Assembly (NCBI GenBank): GCA_035551455.1
Contig: DASZMZ010000064.1
Coordinates: 1 to 19,991 of the forward strand
Direction of reading: 5' to 3'
DNA: 19,991 nt
Source of the DNA: Sulfopaludibacter sp035551455
GTDB taxonomy: Bacteria; Acidobacteriota; Terriglobia; Bryobacterales; Bryobacteraceae
The translations under genes were made by a program, and so were the position numbers. The notes under the pieces were generated by a model, which ran no database searches, had not been told where the DNA came from, and worked only from the letters and a program-made list of their open reading frames with translations. Of the stretch, positions 7,011-14,902 are shown in pieces (within the stretch, counting starts at the first letter, position 1; every line of letters begins with the position of its first letter).

Positions 7011-9569
7011 CTATTCTCCGCGTAGAATCTCTAACGGCTTGCGGCCCAGAATTCGGAAACTCGCAGCCCAGCCGGCCGCCGCCGCAACCACCGCCGCCAG
7101 CACCACCGTGATTCCGACCGACGCCGCATCCACGTGAAAGTCGATATCCAGCAGCCGCTTCAGTAACACGGCCGCGAAGCCCGATGCCAGCAGACTCCCC
7201 ATCACTCCCGCAATGCCGCCCAGCGCCAGAAACTCCACCGAGAAGATCCATGCAATTCGGCTGCGCGTGGCCCCCAGAGTTTTCAAAATCACCACCTCGC
7301 GCATCCGGCGGAAGCGCGTCCCGGCGATGCTCGACGCCACCATCACCGCGCCCGCCAGAATCGTGAAGGCCGAGATGAAGCGGATCACCATGGCGATGCG
7401 GTACACCACGTCCTCTACAATCTGCATGACGTCCGCCATGTTGACCACCGTAACGGTCGGAAATCTCTGGTACATCAGCCGCTGTAGTCCGGCCACGTCG
7501 GCCGGCCGCACCCGCGCGGAACCGTAATATACCGCGGGCAGTCCGGTGAGGTGTCCCGGGTTGAAGATGAATTCGAATCGAGCGCTCAGGCGGATGGATT
7601 CGGTGCGTTGGATGCACGCGACGCGCGTCCGCAAGGGCCGCTTCCAAATGTCCCAATCGATCACCGACCCGGTCTTCAAGTGCAGAATGCGCGCAGCTTC
7701 TTCGGTGACGCACGTCTGCGGCTCGCGATCGGCCGGCTGCCACCAGGCGCCGCTCAGGATCTCGGTCTCCGGCGGCTTGGCCTCCATTTCGGTTACCGTG
7801 CGGGTGCGCAGAAAGCGGCGTCCGAAGTCGCGCAGTCCCAGACTTTCCACCGGTGCTCCGTCGATGGCGGTGATGCGCGCCGCCACCGCCTCGGCCACAT
7901 CCGGCGCCGCCGTGGCGCCGGCCTCGCTGCGGATCAAATCCGTCACGGTCTGCCGCTGCGATCCGGGAATATCCAGCAGGAACACGTTGGGCATTCCCGG
8001 AGGAGCGCTCCCGCGAATCTGCCGCACCAGCGCGCTCTGCACCAGGAATACTGTCAGCGTGAACATCACTCCCACGCCCAGCGCGACTACCGCCGATTGC
8101 GCCTGATTCCCCGGACGGTACAAATTGGCGATGCCGTGGCGGATGGACCCGGCCAGCATTGCCGGCGCGTGTCGCAGCCCCATGCGCACCAGGCGTAGTG
8201 CCGCCCAGGCAGCCAGCCAAAGCAGCGCCACGCCGATCGCCAACCCTGCCGCGAAAATGCTGCCCGTGCGCACCGCGTCGCGGAAATTGCCTTCCGTGAG
8301 CGTGCCCGCGACTGCGCCGGTGCCCAGCAGAATCGCCAACCTCACCAGCAAGGCCGCCGGCGAACGCCTCGACTTCTTCCCCGCGCTTTCCATATCGCGC
8401 CGGAAGACTTCGGCCGGACGAATCCCGCGGATGCTCAACAGCGGCGGTAGCGTGAACAGCAGCGTCACCAGGCAGGCAATCGCCAGTCCCTGCACCGCCG
8501 GCCAGGGATCCCATGCCGCCGACGCGTCAATCGTGAAGTACCGCGCGATCATCCCCGGGAAAGCCGAGGCCACGGCGACGCCGAGCACCGCACCGGCCAG
8601 CCCGCCGCTGAGTCCCAGCATCAGCGTCTGCGCCGTATAGATGCGGATCACCTGCGCCGACCGCGCCCCGATGCACTTCATCACGGCAATGGAGTCCAGT
8701 TTCTGTTGCAGGTGGCCGTGCATGGCGCTGCCCACGCCCATGGCGCCAATCACGAGGGCGATCAGTCCGATGAGGCTGAGAAACGTGGTGGCGCGATCCA
8801 GGCCGCGCGTGATGATCGGGTGGGTCTCCGTGTAATCGGCGATAGTGGCTTCGGGGAAATTATTCTTCAGCGTGAGCCGCACGTCGGCCACCGTGGGCGC
8901 TCCGCCCGGAGGCAGGCGGAACAGGTACCGCTCCGCCGCGCGGCTGCCCACCGAGATCAGACCCGTACGGTCCAAGCCGGCGCGCGTGATCATCACTCGC
9001 GGTCCCACATTCAGGCTGCCCGTCATGCGGTCGGGCTCGGACACCACCACGCCGGCAATCTGGAAATCCTGGCCGCCGATGTGCATCGTCTCGCCGGTCT
9101 TCACCTTCAAGCGCACCAGCAGATCGTCGGACACTACCACGGTCTGCGGCGTGAGAGCGTCGCGCAGAGACCGCGGCGGGTCCAGCTTCACCACACCGTA
9201 ATAAGGATAGGCCGTGGGGTCGATCGCCTTGACGCTGATCAGGACCGGGTCGGCCGCGGCGGCGGATGAGGCCATGGTCACCGTCTCGGTGATCCAGGTG
9301 TGCTGCACGTTGCGCGCCGCGAGGTCGTTCAACACCGCGTCCTGCTCGCTGGTGGGCAGTCCGAAGATGCGCAGGGAAAGGTCGCCGGCCATCAGCGTGC
9401 GCGCCTCGCGCAGCAGCATGTGGCGGAACGCGGTGCTGAAGCCGCGCACTCCGGTGAGCGAGCCTACCCCGATGGCCACCGAAAGAATCACAAAGAGAAA
9501 GCGCGACCGCGCGGCGCGCATTTCCCGCCAGGCGATCCGAATGGCGGTCCGCCAGGGCAGTTGATTCAC
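7011..9569 (-). CDS. ybbP: YbbP-like FtsX/MacB-family ABC transporter permease
   Basis: This 852-residue membrane protein has a first helix at about 23-45, a large periplasmic domain (about 50-260) and a three-helix FtsX domain (about 265-395; LIGLIALVIGAMGVGSAMHG, IAVMKCIGARSAQV). Additional helices lie at about 410-515, then a second periplasmic domain and a second FtsX domain (about 725-845; VVILKTLGATRSRIAW, FLALGGIAGVMGSLLA). The duplicated layout and length match YbbP-type permeases, which pair with a LolD/MacB-like ATPase and are thought to work on lipids or lipoproteins. The GTG start at 9569 overlaps the stop of the ATPase gene as GTGA, so the two subunits are translationally coupled. 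The neighbouring divergent SGNH hydrolase strengthens the assignment. Confidence 0.88.
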   Translation of the reverse strand: MNQLPWRTAIRIAWREMRAARSRFLFVILSVAIGVGSLTGVRGFSTAFRHMLLREARTLMAGDLSLRIFGLPTSEQDAVLNDLAARNVQHTWITETVTMASSAAAADPVLISVKAIDPTAYPYYGVVKLDPPRSLRDALTPQTVVVSDDLLVRLKVKTGETMHIGGQDFQIAGVVVSEPDRMTGSLNVGPRVMITRAGLDRTGLISVGSRAAERYLFRLPPGGAPTVADVRLTLKNNFPEATIADYTETHPIITRGLDRATTFLSLIGLIALVIGAMGVGSAMHGHLQQKLDSIAVMKCIGARSAQVIRIYTAQTLMLGLSGGLAGAVLGVAVASAFPGMIARYFTIDASAAWDPWPAVQGLAIACLVTLLFTLPPLLSIRGIRPAEVFRRDMESAGKKSRRSPAALLVRLAILLGTGAVAGTLTEGNFRDAVRTGSIFAAGLAIGVALLWLAAWAALRLVRMGLRHAPAMLAGSIRHGIANLYRPGNQAQSAVVALGVGVMFTLTVFLVQSALVRQIRGSAPPGMPNVFLLDIPGSQRQTVTDLIRSEAGATAAPDVAEAVAARITAIDGAPVESLGLRDFGRRFLRTRTVTEMEAKPPETEILSGAWWQPADREPQTCVTEEAARILHLKTGSVIDWDIWKRPLRTRVACIQRTESIRLSARFEFIFNPGHLTGLPAVYYGSARVRPADVAGLQRLMYQRFPTVTVVNMADVMQIVEDVVYRIAMVIRFISAFTILAGAVMVASSIAGTRFRRMREVVILKTLGATRSRIAWIFSVEFLALGGIAGVMGSLLASGFAAVLLKRLLDIDFHVDAASVGITVVLAAVVAAAAGWAASFRILGRKPLEILRGE

Positions 9570-10231
9570 TGGCTCACCACCAGCCCGTCGCGCAGCACGA
9601 TGCGGCGATCCGCGCTGTCGGCCAGTTGTTGTTCGTGCGTCACCAGCACCATGGTGGCGCCCTGTTCGCGATTCAGCGTCAGCAGCAGGTCCAGCACCAC
9701 GCGGCCGGTCGCGCTATCCAGGTTACCCGTGGGTTCATCGGCCAGTAGAATCGGCGGCCGCAAGGCGAAGGCGCGGGCCAGGGCGACGCGCTGTTGTTCA
9801 CCGCCCGAAAGTTGCACCGGGTAATGATCGAAGCGTCCCTGCAAGCCCACGCGCTCCAGCAGTTCGCGAGCCCGTTCGCGGCCGCCATGATCGCCGCCGG
9901 CCAATTCCATGGGCAGCACCACGTTTTCCTCGGCGGTGAGCGTGGGAATGAGATGATACGACTGGAAGACGAAGCCGATCTTTCGACCTCGCAGCAGCGC
10001 CATTTCGTCCTCGTTGAGATGGGTGATGTCCTCGCCGTCCAGAATCACCTGGCCGGTGGTGGGAAAGTCCAGCCCCGCCAGCAGGCCCAAAAGCGTGCTT
10101 TTTCCGCTGCCCGAAGGTCCCATGATGGCCGCAAACTGGCCTTTTGGGATCTCCAGATCGATGCCTTTGAGGATATCGACACGATGCGTTCCCGTGTCGA
10201 TGGATTTGGTTAAACCTCGAACCTGAATCAA
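9566..10231 (-). CDS. ybbA: YbbA/LolD-type ABC transporter ATPase
   Basis: This 221-residue nucleotide-binding subunit has all motifs intact: Walker A GPSGSGKS (38-45), Q-loop Gln90 in GFVFQSYHL, signature LSGGEQQ (141-147), Walker B ILLADEPTGNLD (161-172) and switch His199 in LVTHEQ. The EPTGNLDS form places it in the MacB/LolD/FtsE-like group that powers FtsX-fold permeases, here the overlapping ybbP. The start appears to be TTG at 10231, because two in-frame stop codons lie just upstream and the sequence MIQVRGLTKS aligns well with the family N-terminus. There is no Shine-Dalgarno sequence; CATAAT sits 5 nt before the TTG, suggesting a leaderless message. It is divergent from the SGNH lipoprotein gene. 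Confidence 0.92.
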   Translation of the reverse strand: MIQVRGLTKSIDTGTHRVDILKGIDLEIPKGQFAAIMGPSGSGKSTLLGLLAGLDFPTTGQVILDGEDITHLNEDEMALLRGRKIGFVFQSYHLIPTLTAEENVVLPMELAGGDHGGRERARELLERVGLQGRFDHYPVQLSGGEQQRVALARAFALRPPILLADEPTGNLDSATGRVVLDLLLTLNREQGATMVLVTHEQQLADSADRRIVLRDGLVVSQ

Positions 10232-10305
10232 CTTTTATTATGACATTGCATCTTCGCGAGGGACTTTGTTGGGTTGGGCTAATCAGGGTATTTTGAAGAA
10301 GGCCG

Positions 10306-10989
10306 ATGTCTATTCCGATGAGAACGGTTTATTTTTTCGCCCTGGCGCTGGCGCTGTGCGGCTGTAAAGGAAACGATTCCGCCGTGCAGTCCCGGCCCGC
10401 ACCCGAGGCCCCAAAAGCAGCCGCGCCGCCTGCCGATAGCCGACCGGAAATCGCCTGCTTCGGCGATAGTCTCACCGCCGGCCTGCGCCTCGATACCGGC
10501 GAGACCTTTCCCGACATCCTGCAAAAAGAGCTCGACCAGCGAGGCTACGAGTATCATGTGGTGAACTTCGGGGTGAGCGGCGATACCACGCAGGATGCTT
10601 TGGAGCGTCTGCCGCTGGTGCTGGCCGATAAGCCGGCAATCGTGGTGCTGGAATTCGGCGCCAATGACGGCCTGCGCGGCCAGCCGGTCGAACTCACCAG
10701 ACAGAATCTCGCGCACCTGATCGAAGCGCTGCGCAACGGCGGCGCACAAGTGGTGCTGGCCGGAATCACGCTGCCCCCCAATTACGGGCCGGCGTACATC
10801 GGCAAGTTTCAGGTCATCTATCCCGATCTGGCCCGGCAGTACAAACTGCCGCTGATTCCATTTCTGCTGCAGGGCGTGGCCGGCAATAACAGCCTGATGC
10901 AAAGCGACGGCCTCCATCCCAACGCCGCCGGCGCGCGCATCGTGGCAGCCACGGTCGAGAAATCGCTGCTGCCCTTGCTTCACAAATAG
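10306..10989 (+). CDS. tesA: TesA/arylesterase-like SGNH hydrolase, probable lipoprotein
   Basis: This 227-residue GDSL/SGNH esterase shows block I FGDSLTAGL with nucleophile Ser55 (52-60), block II Gly in FGVSGDTT (about 88-95), block III FGANDGLRG with Asn120, and block V DGLHPN with Asp201 and His204, so the catalytic set is complete. Family members hydrolyse acyl-CoA thioesters, lysophospholipids or aryl esters in the periplasm. Unlike E. coli TesA it has a lipoprotein-type signal (FALALALCGC, lipid Cys20) and a Pro/Ala linker (about 29-46), so it is probably membrane tethered. GAAGAAGG precedes the ATG at 10306; an in-frame ATG at 10318 is also possible. It stands divergently beside ybbA-ybbP, an association known from tesA-ybbA-ybbP in E. 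coli. Confidence 0.9.
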   Translation: MSIPMRTVYFFALALALCGCKGNDSAVQSRPAPEAPKAAAPPADSRPEIACFGDSLTAGLRLDTGETFPDILQKELDQRGYEYHVVNFGVSGDTTQDALERLPLVLADKPAIVVLEFGANDGLRGQPVELTRQNLAHLIEALRNGGAQVVLAGITLPPNYGPAYIGKFQVIYPDLARQYKLPLIPFLLQGVAGNNSLMQSDGLHPNAAGARIVAATVEKSLLPLLHK

Positions 10990-11003
10990 TGCTTCACAAA
11001 TAG
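10976..11003. repeat. Perfect 14-bp tandem duplication over the tesA stop codon
   Basis: TGCTTCACAAATAG occurs at 10976-10989 and again at 10990-11003 with no mismatch. The first copy encodes the last residues and the TAG stop of the SGNH hydrolase; the second copy lies just after it. Confidence 0.9.
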
Positions 11004-11021
11004 ACCAGCCCTGACGCCGCC

Positions 11022-11030
11022 TGTGATAAT
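11022..11030 (+). promoter_or_regulatory. Extended -10-like element upstream of rsgA
   Basis: TGTGATAAT (TGn plus GATAAT at 11025-11030) is a good extended -10 match in the 148-bp gap before rsgA. It would give a leader of roughly 100 nt, which includes an imperfect inverted repeat at 11073-11098. No clear -35 is present. Confidence 0.3.
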
Positions 11031-11137
11031 CTTGAATCTGCTTATGACTGTCCGATAGCCATTCCGGCTGCCGACTCCACACCGACAGGCGTGGTGTCAT
11101 TCCCTCAACTTGCAACCACATTTTGGAGTGAACGGAA

Positions 11138-12196
11138 ATGCTATTGGAGTCTCTGGGCGCCGATGCCGCTGTGTTCGGCGCGTTCCAAACTTATGCTGCG
11201 CAAGGCCTCGTACTGGGCCGCGTGGCGTTTTCCCATCGCGATCAATATCGCATAATCTCGGCTTCCGAGGAGTTCGCGGGCGAGCCATCCGGCGGCTTCT
11301 GGTACCGCGCCAACGGCGCCGCCTCGATGCCAGTAGTGGGCGATTGGGTGGCGGCGCGAGTCGTCGGTCCCGGACAGGCGCTGGTCGAAGCTGTGCTGCC
11401 GCGCCGGACCTGTTTTTCCCGGCGCGCTCCCGGCAAGCGCGAAGACGAACAGGCCATCGCGGCGAATATCGATCTGGTCTTCCTGGTCTGCGGTCTCGAT
11501 GGCGATTTCAACCTCCGCCGCCTGGAACGGTATCTCACGCTGGCCAACGAGAGCGGCGCAACGCCTGTCATTGTGCTGAACAAGGCCGACCTCTGCGACG
11601 ACCTGCCGGGCCATTTGCGCCAGACCGCCGCCATCGCGCCCGGCGTCTCGGTCGTGGCGACCAGTTCGTGCGCCGCGCCGGGAATCGAGGGGCTCCGCGA
11701 GTTTCTGGCGCCGGGGCGCACGGTAGCCCTCCTGGGCTCCTCGGGCGCCGGTAAATCGACTCTCGTCAACGGACTGCTGGGGGAAGAACACCTGCGCACG
11801 GGCGAAGTCCGCGAGTCGGATAGTCGCGGCCGCCACACGACGACGCATCGTGAGTTGATTCCGCTCGCCGCGGGAGGGGCGCTGATCGATACTCCGGGGA
11901 TGCGCGAGTTGCAGCTTTGGGCGGGAACCGGCAGCGTGGAGCAGACGTTTGAGGAGATCGCCGCGGCCGCATCCGCCTGCCGCTTCCGCGACTGCACTCA
12001 TAAGAGCGAACCGGGCTGCGCCGTGCGGAAGGCGATTGACGACGGGACAATTTCCGCCGAACGCTGGGAGAGTTATCGAAAACTTCTGGGTGAAGCGCGC
12101 CGCCATCAACTGCTGGCCGAGCCGCTGGAAGCGCAGTTGGCCAAACGAAAACTCAAACAGATCCACAAAGCCATGCGTAATTTTTCCAAGGGATGA
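11138..12196 (+). CDS. rsgA: Ribosome small-subunit-dependent GTPase RsgA
   Basis: This 352-residue circularly permuted GTPase acts late in 30S assembly. In order it has an N-terminal OB-fold region (about 20-90; VVGDWVAAR), then G4 NKAD (148-151), G5-like TSS (175-177), G1 GSSGAGKS (200-207), G2-region GRHTTTH (231-237) and G3 DTPG (251-254), the permuted order that defines the family. A C-terminal zinc site follows, formed by Cys281, Cys286, His288 and Cys294 (CRFRDCTHKSEPGC), and a basic helical tail. GGAG at 11125-11128 lies 9 nt before the ATG and supports the start. It is a stand-alone gene with a large hairpin starting right at its stop codon. Confidence 0.95.
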   Translation: MLLESLGADAAVFGAFQTYAAQGLVLGRVAFSHRDQYRIISASEEFAGEPSGGFWYRANGAASMPVVGDWVAARVVGPGQALVEAVLPRRTCFSRRAPGKREDEQAIAANIDLVFLVCGLDGDFNLRRLERYLTLANESGATPVIVLNKADLCDDLPGHLRQTAAIAPGVSVVATSSCAAPGIEGLREFLAPGRTVALLGSSGAGKSTLVNGLLGEEHLRTGEVRESDSRGRHTTTHRELIPLAAGGALIDTPGMRELQLWAGTGSVEQTFEEIAAAASACRFRDCTHKSEPGCAVRKAIDDGTISAERWESYRKLLGEARRHQLLAEPLEAQLAKRKLKQIHKAMRNFSKG

Positions 12197-12247
12197 CCAC
12201 CCGGAGTGGGGCGGCGGCCGCCTCGAGACCGCCGCTCCACTGGGTGG
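12197..12247. terminator. Long GC-rich hairpin directly after rsgA
   Basis: The left arm (12197-12217) and right arm (12229-12247) form a near-perfect stem: CCACCC with GGGTGG (6 bp), a GG bulge, AGTGG with CCACT (5 bp), one G-T pair, and GCGGCGG with CCGCCGC (7 bp), around an 11-nt loop. It starts on the base after the rsgA stop codon. No T-run follows, so it is either a factor-assisted terminator, an mRNA 3'-end stabiliser or an interspersed palindromic repeat. Confidence 0.55.
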
Positions 12248-12254
12248 GTGAAGG

Positions 12255-12275
12255 AGGCGCTGTGCCCAAGCGCCT
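12255..12275. terminator. Second hairpin, 7-bp perfect stem
   Basis: AGGCGCT (12255-12261) pairs perfectly with AGCGCCT (12269-12275) around a 7-nt loop. It is followed by a moderately T-rich GATTGATTT on the plus strand. It may act with the larger hairpin just upstream as the rsgA terminator. Confidence 0.4.
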
Positions 12276-12341
12276 GATTGATTTCAGCCTACCAGCCGCC
12301 CTTTTAGCTGCAGTGCTAAGTTGCTGATTCCACGAGTCAAT

Positions 12342-12371
12342 TTGCGTGTGAACGGCTTCCCGCTCTATGAT
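12342..12371 (+). promoter_or_regulatory. Candidate sigma-70-type promoter of the serine hydrolase gene
   Basis: TTGCGT (12342-12347) and TATGAT (12366-12371) are separated by 18 bp. The expected transcription start falls at about 12378, on a TTG codon that would give a well-placed signal peptide. This argues against the longer reading frame that begins at 12321. Confidence 0.42.
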
Positions 12372-12377
12372 GATGCT

Positions 12378-14411
12378 TTGTTGTCAGCGCGCAAACTCCT
12401 ATTGCTGTCCCTCGGCGCCTCCCTCTTGAGCGGGCAGACCAGGGACTCCGGCCTCGACCCCGTCAAACTGGAAGCCTGGCGCGCCGGCCTGGCAGCCCAC
12501 GGCACCACCGGACTGCTCCTCATCCGCCGCGGCCGTACCGTGCTCGAATGGTATGCGCCCGGCTGGAATGCCGAAAAGCCGCACGGCACCGCGTCACTGG
12601 CCAAAGCCCTGGTGGGCGGCACCTCGCTGGCGTTAGCCATGAGCGACGGACTGATTTCTCCCGACGATCGGGCCGCCAAATACATTCCCGCCTGGGCCGC
12701 CGACCCGCTGAAATCGAAGATCACGATCCGCGAATTGGCCACTCACACCTCCGGCATCTCCGATGCCGAGGACGGCGACACACCACACGAGAAAATTCCG
12801 GGATGGAAGGGCGATTTCTGGAAGCGCACGCCAGACCCCTTCAGCATCGCTGTGCATCTGGCGCCGGTGCTGTTCGAACCAGGCACGCAAAACGAGTACA
12901 GCAATCCGGGCATGGCGGCCCTGTCGTACGCCATCACGGCATCGTTGCACGGCGGCGACATCCGCACTCTGTTGAAGGAGCGCCTGCTCGACCCGCTGGG
13001 AGTGGCGGAGAGCGAATGGACCATCGGCTACGGCCGCGCCTACGAAGTCGACGGCCTCAAACTGTACGCCAACTGGGGAGGCGCCAGTTTCACCGCGCGC
13101 GCCACGGCCCGTGTAGCGCGGTTGATGATGCTGCAAGGCCTCTGGAACGGCCGTCAACTGATCCGCCGCGACATCGTGAAGAAGGCGCTCACCGACCAGG
13201 GAATGCCGCACCCGCCGCGCACTGCCGCCGATCCCGCTCCCGCTTCGGGACTCGCCTGGTATACCAATCAGGACTTCGTCTGGAGCGCGGCTCCGCACGA
13301 TGCGTTTGCGGGCGCGGGCGCGTCGCATCAGGTGCTGTTCGCGGTGCCGAGTCTGGATCTGGTGGTGGTCCGCAACGGCGACGCGCTCTCTAAAGACAAG
13401 GACAATTTCTGGGGCCCCGTCTACGACCTGATCATCCGCCCGCTGATGGAGTCGGTCACCGTGCAGGCTCCGTATCCGCCCAGTCCCGTGATTCGCGGCG
13501 CCGCGTTCGGCAAGGAAATCCGCCGCACGGCCATCGATAGCGACAACTGGCCGCTCACCTGGGGCGACGATGACGCGCAGTATACGTCATACGGCGACGG
13601 CTCCGGCTTCGAGCCCTTCGTGGAAAAGAAACTGGGCATGGGCTTCGCGCGCATCACCGGAGCGGCAGCGGATTACCGCGGCGTCAATCTGCGCTCCGAC
13701 GCCGAGCGCACCGGCGGCGGCGAACGCAGTCCCAAGGCCAGCGGAATTCTGATGGTGGATGGCGTCCTCTATCTGTGGGTGCGCAATGTGGGGAACGCGC
13801 AACTGCTCTGGTCGCGCGACCGCGGCAAGACATGGCAATGGGGCTTCAAGATGGCGGACGGCTTCGGTTCTCCGGCCTTCCTGAATTTCGGGCGCAACTA
13901 CGCCGGGGCGCGTGACGGCTTCGTCTACACGTATTCGCAGGATGGTCCCTCGGCCTATTCGGCGGATAACACCATGCTGCTGGCCCGCGCGCCGAAAGAT
14001 CGAATTCGCGACCGCGCCGCCTGGCAATTCCTGGAGCGCCTGGACGACGCGGGCAAGCCCGTGTGGACTGCCGACGTCGCCCGCCGCGGCGCCGTATTTT
14101 CCTATCCTGCAAACTGCGGCCGCGTGGACGCCGTCTACGATCCTGGAATCCGCCGGTACCTGATGGCCTTGGCCTACGACCATGAGGGAGGCTGGGGACT
14201 CTTCGATGCGCCGGAGCCCTGGGGTCCGTGGACCACGGTGCTGCACCGGCAATGGGACGTGCCGGCCACGCATGGCTATCGCCTGCCGGCCAAGTGGATT
14301 TCCCCGGACGGACTGACGCTGACCCTGGTCTTCTCCGGCGTGAAGCCGAACGACGCCTTCTGCACCCGTACGTTGACCCTTACGGCCGGCCCGTCGCGTA
14401 CCAAACGATAA
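12378..14411 (+). CDS. Secreted beta-lactamase-fold serine hydrolase fused to a DUF4185-like propeller
   Basis: The product of about 677 residues has a signal peptide (LSARKLLLLSLGASLLSGQ) and two domains. Residues about 25-360 are a class C beta-lactamase/DD-peptidase-like serine hydrolase with SLAK (Ser73, Lys76), YSN (174-176) and, for the third motif, GAGASHQ near 312-318 in place of KTG. Residues about 379-671 match the DUF4185 style: WPLTWGDDDAQYTSYGDG, LYLWVRNVGNAQLLWSRDRGKTW, FLNFGRNYAGARDGFVYTYSQDG, APKDRIRDR, FDAPEPWGPW and KWISPDGLTLTLVFSG, a sialidase-like beta-propeller. Substrates are unknown; peptide or ester hydrolysis linked to glycan binding or cleavage is a guess. The frame is open back to a TTG at 12321, but the promoter and signal peptide favour TTG at 12378 (or 12381). 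Its 3' end overlaps the convergent dinB-type gene by 32 bp. Confidence 0.83.
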   Translation: MLSARKLLLLSLGASLLSGQTRDSGLDPVKLEAWRAGLAAHGTTGLLLIRRGRTVLEWYAPGWNAEKPHGTASLAKALVGGTSLALAMSDGLISPDDRAAKYIPAWAADPLKSKITIRELATHTSGISDAEDGDTPHEKIPGWKGDFWKRTPDPFSIAVHLAPVLFEPGTQNEYSNPGMAALSYAITASLHGGDIRTLLKERLLDPLGVAESEWTIGYGRAYEVDGLKLYANWGGASFTARATARVARLMMLQGLWNGRQLIRRDIVKKALTDQGMPHPPRTAADPAPASGLAWYTNQDFVWSAAPHDAFAGAGASHQVLFAVPSLDLVVVRNGDALSKDKDNFWGPVYDLIIRPLMESVTVQAPYPPSPVIRGAAFGKEIRRTAIDSDNWPLTWGDDDAQYTSYGDGSGFEPFVEKKLGMGFARITGAAADYRGVNLRSDAERTGGGERSPKASGILMVDGVLYLWVRNVGNAQLLWSRDRGKTWQWGFKMADGFGSPAFLNFGRNYAGARDGFVYTYSQDGPSAYSADNTMLLARAPKDRIRDRAAWQFLERLDDAGKPVWTADVARRGAVFSYPANCGRVDAVYDPGIRRYLMALAYDHEGGWGLFDAPEPWGPWTTVLHRQWDVPATHGYRLPAKWISPDGLTLTLVFSGVKPNDAFCTRTLTLTAGPSRTKR

Positions 14412-14844
14412 AGTCCGTCATGGGCGGCGCGACTCCGAGTTGGCGCATGCGTGAGCCATTCTGTCCGCGGTGATGCAGGCTGTGCGTGAGCGCCTGCAAG
14501 AGCAGCACGCCGGCCGGGACTTCGAACGGGCCCTTGGGACCGCGCGGCAACGAAATCATTTTCGACAGATCCGCGGATGCAACCGCGGCGGCGAGGTCCG
14601 ACTGCGCCTGCTGCATGCTGGACTCCAACTGCTCGACGGGCAAGCTGGTCTTCATCGTCGCCGGATCCACGGTTTCACCGCGCGCCAGGCTGGTCAGCAT
14701 CCTGGTGGCCTGCACCATGTGGTTCAAGCGCGTTTGGATTTCCGGATCGCTCAACAGCGCGTCATGCTCGCGCAGCGCCTTCCAATGCACCGCATCGGCC
14801 CACTCCTGATGGGCCGCCATCTCCCGCAAAGTTTCGGCGTCCAT
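14380..14844 (-). CDS. DinB-family putative metal-dependent protein
   Basis: This 154-residue four-helix-bundle protein of the DinB/YfiT-like superfamily carries the usual metal-ligand candidates: His42 in LNHMVQAT, and His121 with His125 in the hallmark HSLHHRGQ motif near the C-terminus. Many members are thiol-dependent transferases or have unknown roles, so no substrate can be given. A strong AGGAGG lies 6 nt before the ATG at 14844. The last 32 bp overlap the end of the serine hydrolase gene on the other strand. It is transcribed away from the Wzt-type ATPase gene, with 58 bp between the two starts. Confidence 0.88.
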   Translation of the reverse strand: MDAETLREMAAHQEWADAVHWKALREHDALLSDPEIQTRLNHMVQATRMLTSLARGETVDPATMKTSLPVEQLESSMQQAQSDLAAAVASADLSKMISLPRGPKGPFEVPAGVLLLQALTHSLHHRGQNGSRMRQLGVAPPMTDFIVWYATGRP

Positions 14845-14891
14845 TCCCGTCCTCCTGAGCCAATTCTACTTCGCCGCCAGGAGGAGCGCGT

Positions 14892-14897
14892 TAGAAT
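14892..14897 (+). promoter_or_regulatory. -10-like element 5 nt before the TTG of the Wzt-type gene
   Basis: TAGAAT ends 5 nt before the TTG at 14903. The nearest purine-rich Shine-Dalgarno-like sequence, AGGAGGAG at 14879-14886, is 16 nt away and too distant. A leaderless message is the simplest reading. No good -35 is seen. Confidence 0.3.
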
Positions 14898-14902
14898 CGA
14901 AG

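Noticed and set aside
6781..8514. 577-codon open frame on the minus strand antisense to the KirBac end and in another frame of ybbP
   Set aside because: Composition is Gly/Arg/His-rich and low in normal hydrophobic structure, as expected for a shadow of a GC-rich gene; the true frames have clear family motifs.
11073..11098. Imperfect inverted repeat before rsgA as terminator or riboswitch
   Set aside because: Two mismatches in a 10-bp stem, no T-run, and no recognisable riboswitch pattern.
12214..12227. Adjacent NotI and XhoI recognition sequences, reminiscent of a cloning-vector polylinker
   Set aside because: They lie inside the natural hairpin and its loop, with no other vector sequence around; GC-rich DNA produces them by chance.
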